Assembly: GCA_964532155.1 (NCBI GenBank)
Contig: CAZHGN010000010.1
Span: 1-41,850, forward strand
Direction: 5' to 3'
DNA: 41,850 bases
DNA from: HGM11416 sp964532155
GTDB taxonomy: Bacteria > Bacillota > Clostridia > Christensenellales > Borkfalkiaceae
Under the pieces are notes generated by a model. That model was not told the DNA's origin and ran no database searches. It saw only the letters and a program-made list of their open reading frames with translations. This document shows positions 7,843-16,127 of this stretch, in pieces. Numbering within the stretch: position 1 is the first letter of the stretch; the number at the start of each line of letters is the position of its first letter. A program made the translations under genes and the position numbers.

Positions 7843-8802
7843 TTAAAAATCGGAATTGACTTCGACCGCGCGCGTTATGCGCTCGATTACTTCTTCGTAA
7901 TATCCTTTTATCACGCAACCGCTCGCACAAACGTGCCCGCCCCCGCCGAATTCGGCGGCAACGTCGTTCACGTTGACGTTTCCACGACTGCGAATGCTTA
8001 TTCTGTATAGATTATGCTTATCCTGAAGCATTGCAACCGAAACCTCAACGCCGTCCGTCCAAAGCGAATAGTCGGCAAAACCATCGGTCGCATCCGCTTT
8101 AAGACCGTGCGCCGCAAGCATTTCCGACGTGGTAGTGACTATTGCAAGCTTGCCGTCCAATAGGTAGCGCGTTTTTAAAAGCACCTCGCTTAAGAGCAAA
8201 CTCTTTTCGCGACTCATTTTGCGCGTTTCGTACGAAATTGTTTTAAAATCGGCACCAAGCGCCGTCGTTTCGGCGGCAACGTGCAAAGCGCGCGCGTCCG
8301 TATTGGGATTTAAAAAAACGCCCGTATCGGTAAGCACGCCCAAAAGTATAGCCGTTGCCGTTCTTTCTTCTACGCAAAAACCGAGTTTTTTAATAAGCTC
8401 GTAAATGATAATCGAAGTGGAAGCAACCGGCTCGACGTAATTCAGCTCGGCGTAACGCTCGTTGGAAAGATGATGGTCGATATTCACCGTGTTTTTATTG
8501 CTTTTAAAAAGCCCCCAGCTTCCGCCGAGCAAATTCTCGCTCGCGACGTCGGCGGCAACGTGAATATCGTAACGACCTTTTACCCTTTCCGGTCTAAAAA
8601 AATAGTTAGCGTACGGCAAAAAATTCAACCGCGAAGGGTATTCCGAATCGCATACCAAATCGCATTTTTTGCCGAACGATTCCAAAACGAACTTTAAGGC
8701 GACTGCGCTCCCCACGGTGTCGCCGTCCGGTCTGACGTGGCAAAAAATCAGTGCCGATTGTGCGCTTAAAAGCGCGTTTTTAACGTCGTCAAGCGTTTTC
8801 AT
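7843..8802 (-). CDS. nrnA: DHH-family bifunctional oligoribonuclease / pAp phosphatase
   Basis: A 319-residue NrnA-type phosphodiesterase that degrades nanoRNAs and 3'-phosphoadenosine-5'-phosphate. Motifs in order: CHVRPDGDTVGSA (motif I), VAADVAS (II), NIDHHLSN (the DHH signature), GVLTDTGVF (IV) and the C-terminal DHHA1 motif EFGGGGHVCASGC. The start overlaps the last 14 bases of rbfA, consistent with translational coupling. The rbfA-nrnA-truB order is common in Clostridia. Confidence 0.93.
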   Translation of the reverse strand: MKTLDDVKNALLSAQSALIFCHVRPDGDTVGSAVALKFVLESFGKKCDLVCDSEYPSRLNFLPYANYFFRPERVKGRYDIHVAADVASENLLGGSWGLFKSNKNTVNIDHHLSNERYAELNYVEPVASTSIIIYELIKKLGFCVEERTATAILLGVLTDTGVFLNPNTDARALHVAAETTALGADFKTISYETRKMSREKSLLLSEVLLKTRYLLDGKLAIVTTTSEMLAAHGLKADATDGFADYSLWTDGVEVSVAMLQDKHNLYRISIRSRGNVNVNDVAAEFGGGGHVCASGCVIKGYYEEVIERITRAVEVNSDF

Positions 8803-9163
8803 CGCTCTTGTTTTCTTTCCTTTTGATTTCGTCTAAAATTCTATCGATCTTTTCGCCGTACTGCTCTTGCTCATCGAGCAAAAAGGTAAACTCTGGCACC
8901 GTGCGTATGTGCATAGCCGACGAAAGTTCGCGTCTAACGAACCCCGCGGCGCCTTTAATCGCCTCGAAAGTGCTTTTTTTAGACTGCTCCGTACCCGAAA
9001 AAATACTGACGTAAACCTTGGCTTGCTTAAGGTCTTGAGTTACTTCGACAGAAGTAATCGTAAACATTTCGGTAAGGCGTGCGTCCTTAAGCTTGGTAGT
9101 CAATATTTCGTAAATTTCTTTTCTAAATTCGCTGTTAAGCCTTTTTTCTCTTTTTTCTTTCAT
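8789..9163 (-). CDS. rbfA: Ribosome-binding factor A
   Basis: A 124-residue KH-fold protein needed for late 30S subunit maturation. The family core is visible: KEIYEILTTKLKDARL, TSVEVTQDLKQAKVYVSIF and RRELSSAMHIRTVPEFTF. The start at 9163 follows AGGAG at a proper distance; an in-frame upstream extension to 9196 lacks a site. It overlaps nrnA by 14 bases. Two terminator-like hairpins separate it from infB, so it may be expressed partly by read-through. Confidence 0.93.
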   Translation of the reverse strand: MKEKREKRLNSEFRKEIYEILTTKLKDARLTEMFTITSVEVTQDLKQAKVYVSIFSGTEQSKKSTFEAIKGAAGFVRRELSSAMHIRTVPEFTFLLDEQEQYGEKIDRILDEIKRKENKSDENA

Positions 9164-9216
9164 TGTTACTCCTAAGCGAAACGCCCTTATAGGCATTCGC
9201 GGATCGGTTTAAAACC

Positions 9217-9254
9217 GAAAAACAAAACGGTCCTACGCGTGTTAAGCAAGGACC
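9217..9254 (-). terminator. Terminator-like hairpin between infB and rbfA (distal)
   Basis: On the minus strand GGTCCT (9249-9254) pairs with AGGACC (9229-9234), followed by GTTTTGTTTTT. The loop of 14 bases is long for an efficient terminator. Confidence 0.5.
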
Positions 9255-9334
9255 GCCGACGGAAAGCGGCGGCAAAAACCCGTCCGCACTTCCGTTCGGG
9301 CAAGCATAAGCCTTAAAGTCCGTCGCTCACCCGC

Positions 9335-9354
9335 AAAACCGACCGAGGTCGGTT
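9335..9354 (-). terminator. Terminator-like hairpin directly after infB
   Basis: AACCGACC and GGTCGGTT are perfectly complementary around two bases, followed on the minus strand by a short T-tract. It starts about five bases after the infB stop codon. Confidence 0.55.
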
Positions 9355-9359
9355 ATATA

Positions 9360-12198
9360 TTATTTTTTTTCTTGTATGATATAGCTCTCGATAAAGTCGC
9401 CGACCTTGATGTCGTTAAAGCCCTCTATCGAAATACCGCATTCATAGCCTTGATTAACCTCTTTAACCTCGTCTTTGAAGCGTTTAAGCTGCATTACGTT
9501 TCCTTCGCAGATCATTACGTCGTTTCTGTAAATACGAAGTTTTGCCTGACGAACAATCTTGCCGTCGGTAACGTAGCACCCTGCGACCATGCCGACTCCG
9601 GTAATCTTGAACGTCTCGCGCACCTCGGCTTTTCCGGTGTAGATCTCCTCGTATTTGGGAGCGAGCATACCCTTCATAGCGTTGGTAATATCGTCGATCG
9701 CGTCGTAAATTACGCGGTAAAGTTTAATGTCGACGTGCGTGCGCTCGGCTTGAGTTTTCGCCTTGGAATCAGGTCTTACGTTAAAGCCGATGATAATCGC
9801 GTTGGACGATTCGGCAAGCGTTACGTCCGTTTCGTTTATAGCGCCGACCGCCGCGTGGAGAACGTTGATCTTGACTTCCTCGTTGGAAAGTTCGAGCAGC
9901 GATTGCTTGACCGCCTCCGCAGAACCTTGAACGTCCGCTTTGATAATGAGGTTGAGGTTTTTAAGTTCGCCCTCGGAAATCTTGGAGAAGAGATCGTCAA
10001 GCGTAACCTTTTGCTGACTGCGAATCATTTCTTCGCGTTCTTTATTACGTCTTTCCTCGGCAACGAGCTTGGAAAGTTTTTCTTCGTCTACCGCAAAAAT
10101 GGAATCGCCTGCGTTGGGAACGTCCTCGAGTCCGAGAACGGATACGGCTTCGGACGGTCCTGCCGTCTTAACCATACTGCCCTTGTCGTTAATCATAGCT
10201 CTTACCCTGCCGACGACCGTTCCGGCAACGATGTTGTCGCCAACGTGGAGCGTTCCGTTTTGAACGAGTACGGTCGCAAGAGGTCCTTTGCCCTTGTCGA
10301 GCTTGGCTTCGATAACGGTACCGCGCGCCTTTCTGTCGGGATTAGCCTTAAGTTCAGCCATTTCGGCAACCAAAAGCACCGATTCCAAAAGCTTGTCTAC
10401 GCCCTCGCCCGTCTTAGCCGAAACGGGAACCATGATAACGTCACCGCCCCATTCCTCGACGAGAACGTCGTGTTCGGAAAGTTGTTGACGAACCCTGTCG
10501 ACGTCGACGTGCGGCTTGTCTATCTTGTTAGCCGCAACGATTATATCTACGCCCGCCGCTTTGGCATGGTTTATAGCCTCTACGGTTTGCGGTTTAATAC
10601 CGTCGTCCGCGGCGACTACTATAATAGCAATATCGGTAACCTGAGCACCGCGTGCGCGCATTGCAGTAAACGCGGCGTGCCCCGGCGTGTCGATAAACGT
10701 AATCTTATTGCCGTGAATTTCTACCGAATAAGCACCGATGTGCTGAGTAATTCCGCCTGCCTCGCCGTCGGCTACGTTTGCGCTTCTGATCTTGTCGAGA
10801 AGAGAAGTTTTACCATGGTCGACGTGTCCCATAACGGTAACGATCGGGGGGCGCTTGACGAGCATTTCGTCGCCCGTTTCGTCGGCAAAGCCCTCGTTCA
10901 TTATATCCTCGGCGGTTTTTTCGAGCTTAAGCGTTACCTCGATGCCCAAATCGTCGGCAATGAATGCCGCGGTATCGAAATCGATGCTGTCGTTAATCGT
11001 CTTGGTAATGCCCTCTTTAAACAGCCTCTTGGTTATTTCGACGGCGGATATACCGAACTTTTCGGAAAGTTCCTTAATAGGCGTATATTCCTTGGTAATT
11101 ACCGCTTTTTCTATCTTGATGAAGTTGGATTGTTCTTCTTTTTTCTGTTTAGGTTTGCGAACCTTTCTGTACCCAGTCTTGTTTTCGTCGAAATCGGCAA
11201 CGGTAAGTTCTTTTACGTGCAACTTTTTGCTCGGCGAACGCTTGTCTTCATAGCTCTTTTCGACTTTTTTGCGAACGGGCTTATTATCCTTGGGCGGAAT
11301 GAAAGCAACCTCTTGACGGGGTTTCATTCCAAGTCCGCCACCGGCAGGTCTTGCGCCTTGCGGTCTGTCGCCTTGAGGTCTTCCTCCTTGCGGTTTTTGC
11401 GGTCTTGCGGCACGCTCGGCAGCGTTACGCTCAGCCGCCTTGCGAGCGCGTTCAGCCTTTTCCCTCTGCTCTTGCGCGGGATCGGCTTTTTTAACTATAA
11501 AGCTGAGTATAGATTTTTTAGGCGGTTCCGCCGACTTTTCGGGCTCCGCTTTAGCCGTTTTTTCGGCAGACTTTACTTCTGTCGCGGGCTTAGAAGTTTT
11601 TTCTTCAGCCGCTTTTTCCGCCTTAACGTCCGCTTTTAGAACCTTTTCGGCTTTCGCTTCCGCTTTTTCGGCAACCTTTTCGGNNNNNNNNNNNNNNNNN
11701 NNNNNNNNNNNNNNNNNNNNNNNNNNNNNNNNNNNNNNNNNNNNNNNNNNNNNNNNNNNNNNNNNNNNNNNNNNNNNNNNNNNCCTTTTCGGCGACCGCC
11801 TTCTTTTCGGCCTTTTCCGCTTTTGCGGGCTTTGCGGGCTTTTCCGCTTTAACCTCGATAGCAGGCTCGTTTTCGGCTTTCGCTTCCGCTTTTTCGGCAA
11901 CCTTTTCGGGCGCCGCAGACGGTTGTTCGGCTACGGGCGTTTCATGCGCTTCGGATTGTTCGTACGACGAATCGTGCTCCGCCGTTTCTAACGCTTCGGA
12001 CTCGGCGGCTTTTTCAGCCTCCGCCAAAGCCTGCATTTTACGGCGCAGTTCGTTTTCCTTTTCGCTCAGCTTTTTGGATATAGAAGAAGCCTTAGCCTGA
12101 GCGCCCTTAACGTTATCGCTCAGCTCTTTAAGCTTTCCGTCTTTCAGCATTTGCAAAAGAATTTTTACGTTTTTCGTATTGTCTTGTCTTTCTTCCAT
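9360..12198 (-). CDS. infB: Translation initiation factor IF-2 (interrupted by an assembly gap)
   Basis: IF-2, the GTPase that positions initiator tRNA on the 30S subunit and promotes subunit joining. It starts at 12198 with GGGAGG upstream; its ATG shares one base with the ylxQ stop (TAATG). The N-terminal helix NVKILLQMLKDGKLKEL is followed by a long Ala/Glu/Lys-rich low-complexity linker, then the IF2_N motif and the G domain: GHVDHGKT (G1), DTPGHAAF (G3), NKID (G4), SAKTGEG (G5), followed by domains II-IV. The 100-N gap in the linker shifts the frame only because its length is nominal: joining the contig ends at their shared CCTTTTCGG gives one continuous frame. I do not regard it as a pseudogene. 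Confidence 0.95.
11644..11683 (-). repeat. 40-base direct repeat in the IF-2 linker (copy next to the gap)
   Basis: The 40 bases up to the gap edge are identical to 11870-11909 and encode the EKVAEKAEAKAE segment of the linker. A repeat ending exactly at the contig edge explains why assembly stopped here. Confidence 0.85.
11684..11783. other. Assembly gap (100 N) inside infB
   Basis: Exactly 100 N. The left edge ends CCTTTTCGG and the right edge begins CCTTTTCGG. Overlapping these nine bases restores a single infB reading frame (...AVAEKVAEKAEAK...), so the true gap may be zero or a whole number of repeat units. Confidence 0.9.
11870..11909 (-). repeat. 40-base direct repeat in the IF-2 linker (second copy)
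   Basis: Identical to 11644-11683; encodes EKVAEKAEAKAE in the N-terminal low-complexity linker of IF-2. Confidence 0.85.
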
Positions 12199-12521
12199 TA
12201 ACGTCCGCCTCCCGAGCAAACAGAAAAATATTCGTCCTGATTATCAACTATAGCCGTCGCGAGATTTTTATCCGTTACGGCGGCAATTTTACAATTTGGT
12301 TTATGGCACGCGTCCTCGAGCGGCTTTTTGCAAACCATAAGCGGACATCTAAGCCTTGTTGCGCAAGACTGCGCAAGCTTGGCGGTATTGTCCGACGCGC
12401 TCGAGCAAAGCAATATTATATACGCGCGCGATAGCCTGTCTACGGCGTCGCTCCCCGTAACGAGAGCACGCGCCTTAACGGAAAAACCGATAAAGGTCTC
12501 TGCCTTACTCTTTTTTTCCAA
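12198..12521 (-). CDS. ylxQ: L7Ae/L30e-family RNA-binding protein YlxQ
   Basis: A 107-residue protein of the ribosomal L7Ae/L30e family found between ylxR and infB in Firmicutes; the family binds kinked RNA, but the role of YlxQ is poorly defined. Visible features are the N-terminal KAETFIGFSVKARALVTG, which in the family is FIGFAxRARKLVxG, and the strand IILLCSSASDNTAKLAQ. The start codon is TTG: AGGAGG lies six bases upstream and no ATG is suitably placed. It overlaps ylxR by 17 bases and infB by one. The Cys content (residues near CKKPLEDACHKPNC) is unusual. Confidence 0.85.
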   Translation of the reverse strand: MEKKSKAETFIGFSVKARALVTGSDAVDRLSRAYIILLCSSASDNTAKLAQSCATRLRCPLMVCKKPLEDACHKPNCKIAAVTDKNLATAIVDNQDEYFSVCSGGGR

Positions 12522-12771
12522 GTATTTCCTCCTCTATAAGCGAGTACGTTTCTTCCGATATTTCGCATTTAAAGGTTTTGTTTAAAGCCTTGGTCTTTCT
12601 CAGCTTTTTAACGCATTCCTCGTTTTTGCAAACGTACGCGCCCCTACCGTTTTTCTTACCGCTCGGATCGACGAAGTACTCGCCCTCCGGGCTTCTGACT
12701 ATTCGCAAAAGTTCGGCCTTTTCGCACTCCCTTCTGCAAACTATGCAAGTACGATGCGGTTTATTCTTCAT
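12505..12771 (-). CDS. ylxR: YlxR / RnpM family RNA-binding protein (DUF448)
   Basis: An 88-residue DUF448 protein; the family has been tied to modulation of RNase P in Bacillus. The signature RTCIVCRRECEKAELLRIV, then GKKNGRGAYVC (family GRGAYxC) and the C-terminal KKLRKTKALNKTFK basic helix are present. It overlaps the nusA end by 11 bases and the ylxQ start by 17, which indicates a tightly coupled operon. Confidence 0.93.
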   Translation of the reverse strand: MKNKPHRTCIVCRRECEKAELLRIVRSPEGEYFVDPSGKKNGRGAYVCKNEECVKKLRKTKALNKTFKCEISEETYSLIEEEILGKKE

Positions 12772-13870
12772 CTCCGTCGTTCACGTCCTCGGCTTCTACC
12801 GCCGCTTCGGCGGGATCGTAACCCATTTCCTCGCGCGCCCTGCTTTCGCTCTTAACGTCGACTTTCCAGCCGGTAAGTCTTGCGGCAAGCCTTGCGTTTT
12901 GTCCGTCCCTACCGATAGCAAGCGAAAGCTTGTCGTCCGGAACGATTACCTTTGCAACCTTTTCGCCCTCGATTGCGGTTACCATAACGACCTTTGCGGG
13001 CGAAAGCGCCTTTGCGATAAATTCGAGGGGAGATTCGCTCCACAAAATAATATCGATCTTTTCGCCGTTAAGCTCGTTCACGATAGCGTTTACTCTGCTT
13101 CCGCGCGGACCTACGCAAGCGCCGACCGCGTCGAGATTGGGATCGTTGCTGTAAATAGCGATTTTCGTACGTTGACCGGGTTCACGCGCAATGCCCTTGA
13201 TTTCGACCAAGCCTTGTTTGATTTCGGGAACCTCGTTCTCGAAAAGTTTTTTAACCAAGCCGACGGACGTTCTCGATACGAGAATTTGCGCACCGCGACC
13301 GTCGCTGCGAACGCGTTTAACGTACACTTTAAGCGTTTGATTAAGTTCGTAATTCTCTCCGGGGACCTGATCGGACGGGAGAAGAACGCCCTCTATCTGA
13401 CCGCCGCCGATTTCGACGTATACGGTCTTGTTTTCTATTCTTCTGATTATGCAGTTTTGAATTTCGTTTTCTTTGTCCTCGAATTCGGCGATGGTGTTAT
13501 CGCGCTCGACCTCGCGAAGCTTTTGAACGATAACCTGCCTTGCGGTTTGAGCTGCAATTCTTCCGAAGTTCTTGGGGACAAATTCGTGCTCGAACGAATC
13601 GCCGAGCTTATACGATTTCTTGTAAGTTCTCGCCTCATCGAGGGTAATTTCGTTTTCGGGATCGACGACCTCTTCGACAATGGTCTTTACCATATAATAT
13701 TTAACGGTAAACTTTTCGGGGTTCATTTTGATCTTAACCGTGCCTTGAATGTTGTACTGTCTTTTATAAGCGATGGACAGCGCGTTCTCGAGCGTGGCGA
13801 TAAGCATATCGTAGTCTAAACCCTTTTCGTTTACAAGGTCTTCAAATGCCAGAAAAAATTCCTTATTCAT
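12761..13870 (-). CDS. nusA: Transcription termination/antitermination factor NusA
   Basis: A 369-residue NusA of the short Firmicutes type without C-terminal acidic repeats. The N-terminal RNA-polymerase-binding domain (residues 1-125) is followed by an S1 domain (from about 134, IENKTVYVEIGGGQIEGVLLP). Two KH domains follow, with GPRGSRVNAIVNELNGEKID and GRDGQNARLAARLTGWKVD. AGGAG precedes the ATG. It lies 44 bases after rimP in the canonical order. The C-terminal tail is acidic (AVEAEDVNDGDEE). Confidence 0.96.
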   Translation of the reverse strand: MNKEFFLAFEDLVNEKGLDYDMLIATLENALSIAYKRQYNIQGTVKIKMNPEKFTVKYYMVKTIVEEVVDPENEITLDEARTYKKSYKLGDSFEHEFVPKNFGRIAAQTARQVIVQKLREVERDNTIAEFEDKENEIQNCIIRRIENKTVYVEIGGGQIEGVLLPSDQVPGENYELNQTLKVYVKRVRSDGRGAQILVSRTSVGLVKKLFENEVPEIKQGLVEIKGIAREPGQRTKIAIYSNDPNLDAVGACVGPRGSRVNAIVNELNGEKIDIILWSESPLEFIAKALSPAKVVMVTAIEGEKVAKVIVPDDKLSLAIGRDGQNARLAARLTGWKVDVKSESRAREEMGYDPAEAAVEAEDVNDGDEE

Positions 13871-13914
13871 AATTTTTACTCCTGTTGGTGGAATATGAGA
13901 ATGCCGCGCGACGT

Positions 13915-14376
13915 TCAGTCGAATTTTACGGCAACGTTAATTTTTGCTATTTTTGAAAGCGTGATCTTTTTTTCTTCTCCGTCGATAACGACGACGACGT
14001 TGTTTTCGTCGTAGCCGACGAGCGTTCCCTCGAAAAACTTTTTGCCCTTTTCGGGAGCGTAAAAGCGTATTTCCACGTCCTCGCCGAGATGTCTGTCGAA
14101 ATCGCGCGCGGTTTTGAGCGGTCTGTCGAGACCGGGGCTGGAAACGTTAAGCGTGTACGTCGCACCGAGCGTAAAATCGAATTCGTCGAGCGGACCGTCG
14201 ATGGCGTTGTGATATTTTTCGCAAGTATCGAGATCCACGCCATCCTCGGTATCGATAAATACCGTAAGCGAGGGGTTTTTGCTCATTTTAAAAACCACGT
14301 CAACGATCTCTATATTCATAGGTTCGGCTATGCTTACGAGCAAAGCCTTTAACTCTTCGATTGATTTTGTCTTCAT
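13915..14376 (-). CDS. rimP: Ribosome maturation factor RimP
   Basis: A 153-residue protein needed for 30S assembly. Family features: IVDVVFKMSKNPSLTVFID, the segment DTCEKYHNAIDGPLDE, YTLNVSSPGLDRPLKTARDFDRHLG and the C-terminal SH3-like GTLVGYDENNVVVVIDGEEK. The only Shine-Dalgarno-like run (AAAGGGGGG) is about 20 bases before the ATG, with a short GCGGC-TCC-GCCGC hairpin between them. If folded, this would bring the run to normal distance. First gene of the nusA-infB group after a terminator-like hairpin. Confidence 0.94.
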   Translation of the reverse strand: MKTKSIEELKALLVSIAEPMNIEIVDVVFKMSKNPSLTVFIDTEDGVDLDTCEKYHNAIDGPLDEFDFTLGATYTLNVSSPGLDRPLKTARDFDRHLGEDVEIRFYAPEKGKKFFEGTLVGYDENNVVVVIDGEEKKITLSKIAKINVAVKFD

Positions 14377-14408
14377 TTTAAGTCGCGGCGGAGCCGCCCC
14401 CCTTTACA

Positions 14409-14436
14409 TAAAAATTTGAGAGGGGGTTGCCCTCTC
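14409..14436 (-). terminator. Intrinsic terminator after the PolC-like gene, or attenuator before rimP
   Basis: On the minus strand GAGAGGG and CCCTCTC pair around a five-base loop and are followed by AAATTTTT. It lies 125 bases after the PolC-like stop and 33 bases before the rimP start. Confidence 0.75.
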
Positions 14437-14466
14437 AAGTCAAGTAGCGTATAATCAAGCATAATC

Positions 14467-14495
14467 ATATTAACATATTATATATGATTTAGCAA
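14467..14495 (-). promoter_or_regulatory. Possible promoter upstream of rimP
   Basis: TTGCTA (14490-14495), 17-base spacer and TAATAT (14467-14472) in a very AT-rich stretch. If real, the transcript would pass through the hairpin at 14409-14436, which would then act as an attenuator for the rimP-nusA-infB operon. Confidence 0.35.
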
Positions 14496-14560
14496 GCGTT
14501 TTTTCGCCCGTTTGGCGAAAATGTTCGGCGAAAAACCTTTAAAAAACGATTTTTAAGCCT

Positions 14561-16093
14561 TTAAACGTCGTATTCGGGCAAACTGCCCTTAAGTCTAACG
14601 AGTTCGACGAGCAGTTGCGCGGTGGCAAGCGCGTCGCTATACGCCCTGTGGTGCAAGAACTCTATACCGAAATGCTCGCATACGGTGTTCAGTTTATGGT
14701 TGTTAAGCTCGGGCAATACCGCGCGCGAAAGAGCAAGGGTATCTATACCGCGGTTTCCGTAAACGTACCCCGTCGGCTTGGACATGTTTTTGATAAAGTT
14801 ATAGTCAAACGTGATGTTGTGGGCAACTATAATACTGCCGTGACAAAACTTAAACAGATCGCCGGCGACTTCGTCGAAGGAGGGCGCGTCCGCCACCATG
14901 TCGTCGGTTATTCCGGTAAGCTCGACTACGATATCGGGTATGCGCCGACCGGGATTGACCATCGTCGAGAATTTTTCGGTAACCTTGCCGTCGACCAATC
15001 TTATCGCGCCTATTTCGGTTATGCGGTCGTCTGTCGTCGACGTTCCCGTAGTTTCTATATCGACAACGACGATATTCGTACCCTTAAAGCATGCCGGAAC
15101 GGACGTATCCATATTGAACAAACTTGTTTGCCTAATCTCCTCTACGGACGAGGGCTGAACGAGCAAATAAGTTTCGGGCACGCGGCGCGAACGCCTTTCC
15201 TCGTAAACAAAATCCTTGGGCAGTTCGCAAAAGTTCATTGCCTTAATGCCGAAGCGATGGTAGCCTTTATCGGTCGTTTCACCCTTGCCGAACACGACGA
15301 CCTCGCTCCCCTCTTGAATTTTTTCGAGCTTTTTAAGCGTCGCCTTATTCTCGGTAAAAAGCGAACCGGACATTCTGCCCGTTCCGTCGCTGAAGTCGTA
15401 AATAAAGAACGGCTTGCCCGTCTTTGTAGTTTTTTCGCGCACGCCGATAACTCTGCCGGCTATGTATATCTCGCCGGTACGATCGGCGGCGTCGGCTATG
15501 TACATAACCTCGTTGGTCTCGTCGTTACTCATAAGCCGAGTTACCGCATTCACCTTAAAATACCGCGGCGGAATAAGTTCTATGCGCGCGTAATCGACCT
15601 TTTCGTCGGCTAACACGTCGGAAGCATCCTCGTTGGCGCGCGGACTGTAATTGGCTGAAAAGTCCTCGCAAAAAAAGCTTTGCAAATACGCGCAAAGTTC
15701 TTCGGCAAAGTTCTTCACCTTAAGATAATTGCAAACGTCCTCCTCGGCAAAAATCGTTATTTCCGCTCTATCGCCAAAAACGGCAACCGAAACGTCCGAA
15801 CGGCTTATTCTATCCTTTATCGGAGCGCAGTTTTCGGCAATGAAATCGCATATTTTTCCGACGGCTACGTCTGACGTGCAAACGCTTTTGCGCAGTCTTA
15901 CGGACGGCTCGGCAAACGGCAGTTCTTTTTTTATAAGCGTTGCCAAAAATTGCTCGTCGTCGGGCAAAAAATGCCTACACGTAAGCAACGTTACGCAAAG
16001 CCTTTTAGATTTTTTTTCGTAAACGACCTCTTCGACTCGCACCCTTGCGAACCGTTCGTCGCTTTTTCGTATTAAGTCCGATATTTTACTCAT
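14561..16093 (-). CDS. PolC-derived protein reduced to N-terminal, OB and DEDDh 3'-5' exonuclease domains
   Basis: A 510-residue protein at the exact polC position (ispG upstream, rimP downstream). Residues 1-150 resemble the PolC N-terminal domain and about 205-290 form an OB fold (GEIYIAGRVIGVREKTTKTG). Residues 340-500 are a DnaQ-like exonuclease with D345IE (VDIETTG), Asp430 (HNITFDYNFI) and His482/Asp487 (HHRAYSDA). Full PolC has about 1,400 residues, with a PHP domain around the exonuclease and a C-family polymerase after it. Both are absent here, and only 184 bases separate the stop from rimP. The frame is intact with an AAGGTGA ribosome binding site, so it looks like a functional reduced gene. 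It may act as a stand-alone proofreading or repair exonuclease. Confidence 0.85.
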   Translation of the reverse strand: MSKISDLIRKSDERFARVRVEEVVYEKKSKRLCVTLLTCRHFLPDDEQFLATLIKKELPFAEPSVRLRKSVCTSDVAVGKICDFIAENCAPIKDRISRSDVSVAVFGDRAEITIFAEEDVCNYLKVKNFAEELCAYLQSFFCEDFSANYSPRANEDASDVLADEKVDYARIELIPPRYFKVNAVTRLMSNDETNEVMYIADAADRTGEIYIAGRVIGVREKTTKTGKPFFIYDFSDGTGRMSGSLFTENKATLKKLEKIQEGSEVVVFGKGETTDKGYHRFGIKAMNFCELPKDFVYEERRSRRVPETYLLVQPSSVEEIRQTSLFNMDTSVPACFKGTNIVVVDIETTGTSTTDDRITEIGAIRLVDGKVTEKFSTMVNPGRRIPDIVVELTGITDDMVADAPSFDEVAGDLFKFCHGSIIVAHNITFDYNFIKNMSKPTGYVYGNRGIDTLALSRAVLPELNNHKLNTVCEHFGIEFLHHRAYSDALATAQLLVELVRLKGSLPEYDV

Positions 16094-16127
16094 TCGTCAC
16101 CTTAAAGCAATCCATTATCGCAAGCGG

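Noticed and set aside
9197..9359. A small SRP, RNase P or 6S RNA gene
   Set aside because: None of the conserved core sequences of these RNAs could be found on either strand, only simple hairpins.
9372..11639. A long open frame (about 750 codons) on the plus strand
   Set aside because: It is antisense to infB, whose domains are all recognised; the opposite frame is open only because of the codon composition of infB.
11684..11783. A frameshift in infB
   Set aside because: The shift results from the nominal 100-N gap; joining the edges at the shared nine bases restores the frame.
14498..14530. An intrinsic terminator TTTTCGCC / GGCGAAAA near the end of the PolC-like gene
   Set aside because: The stem has T residues before and A residues after it on both strands, so no T-tract follows the hairpin in either direction.
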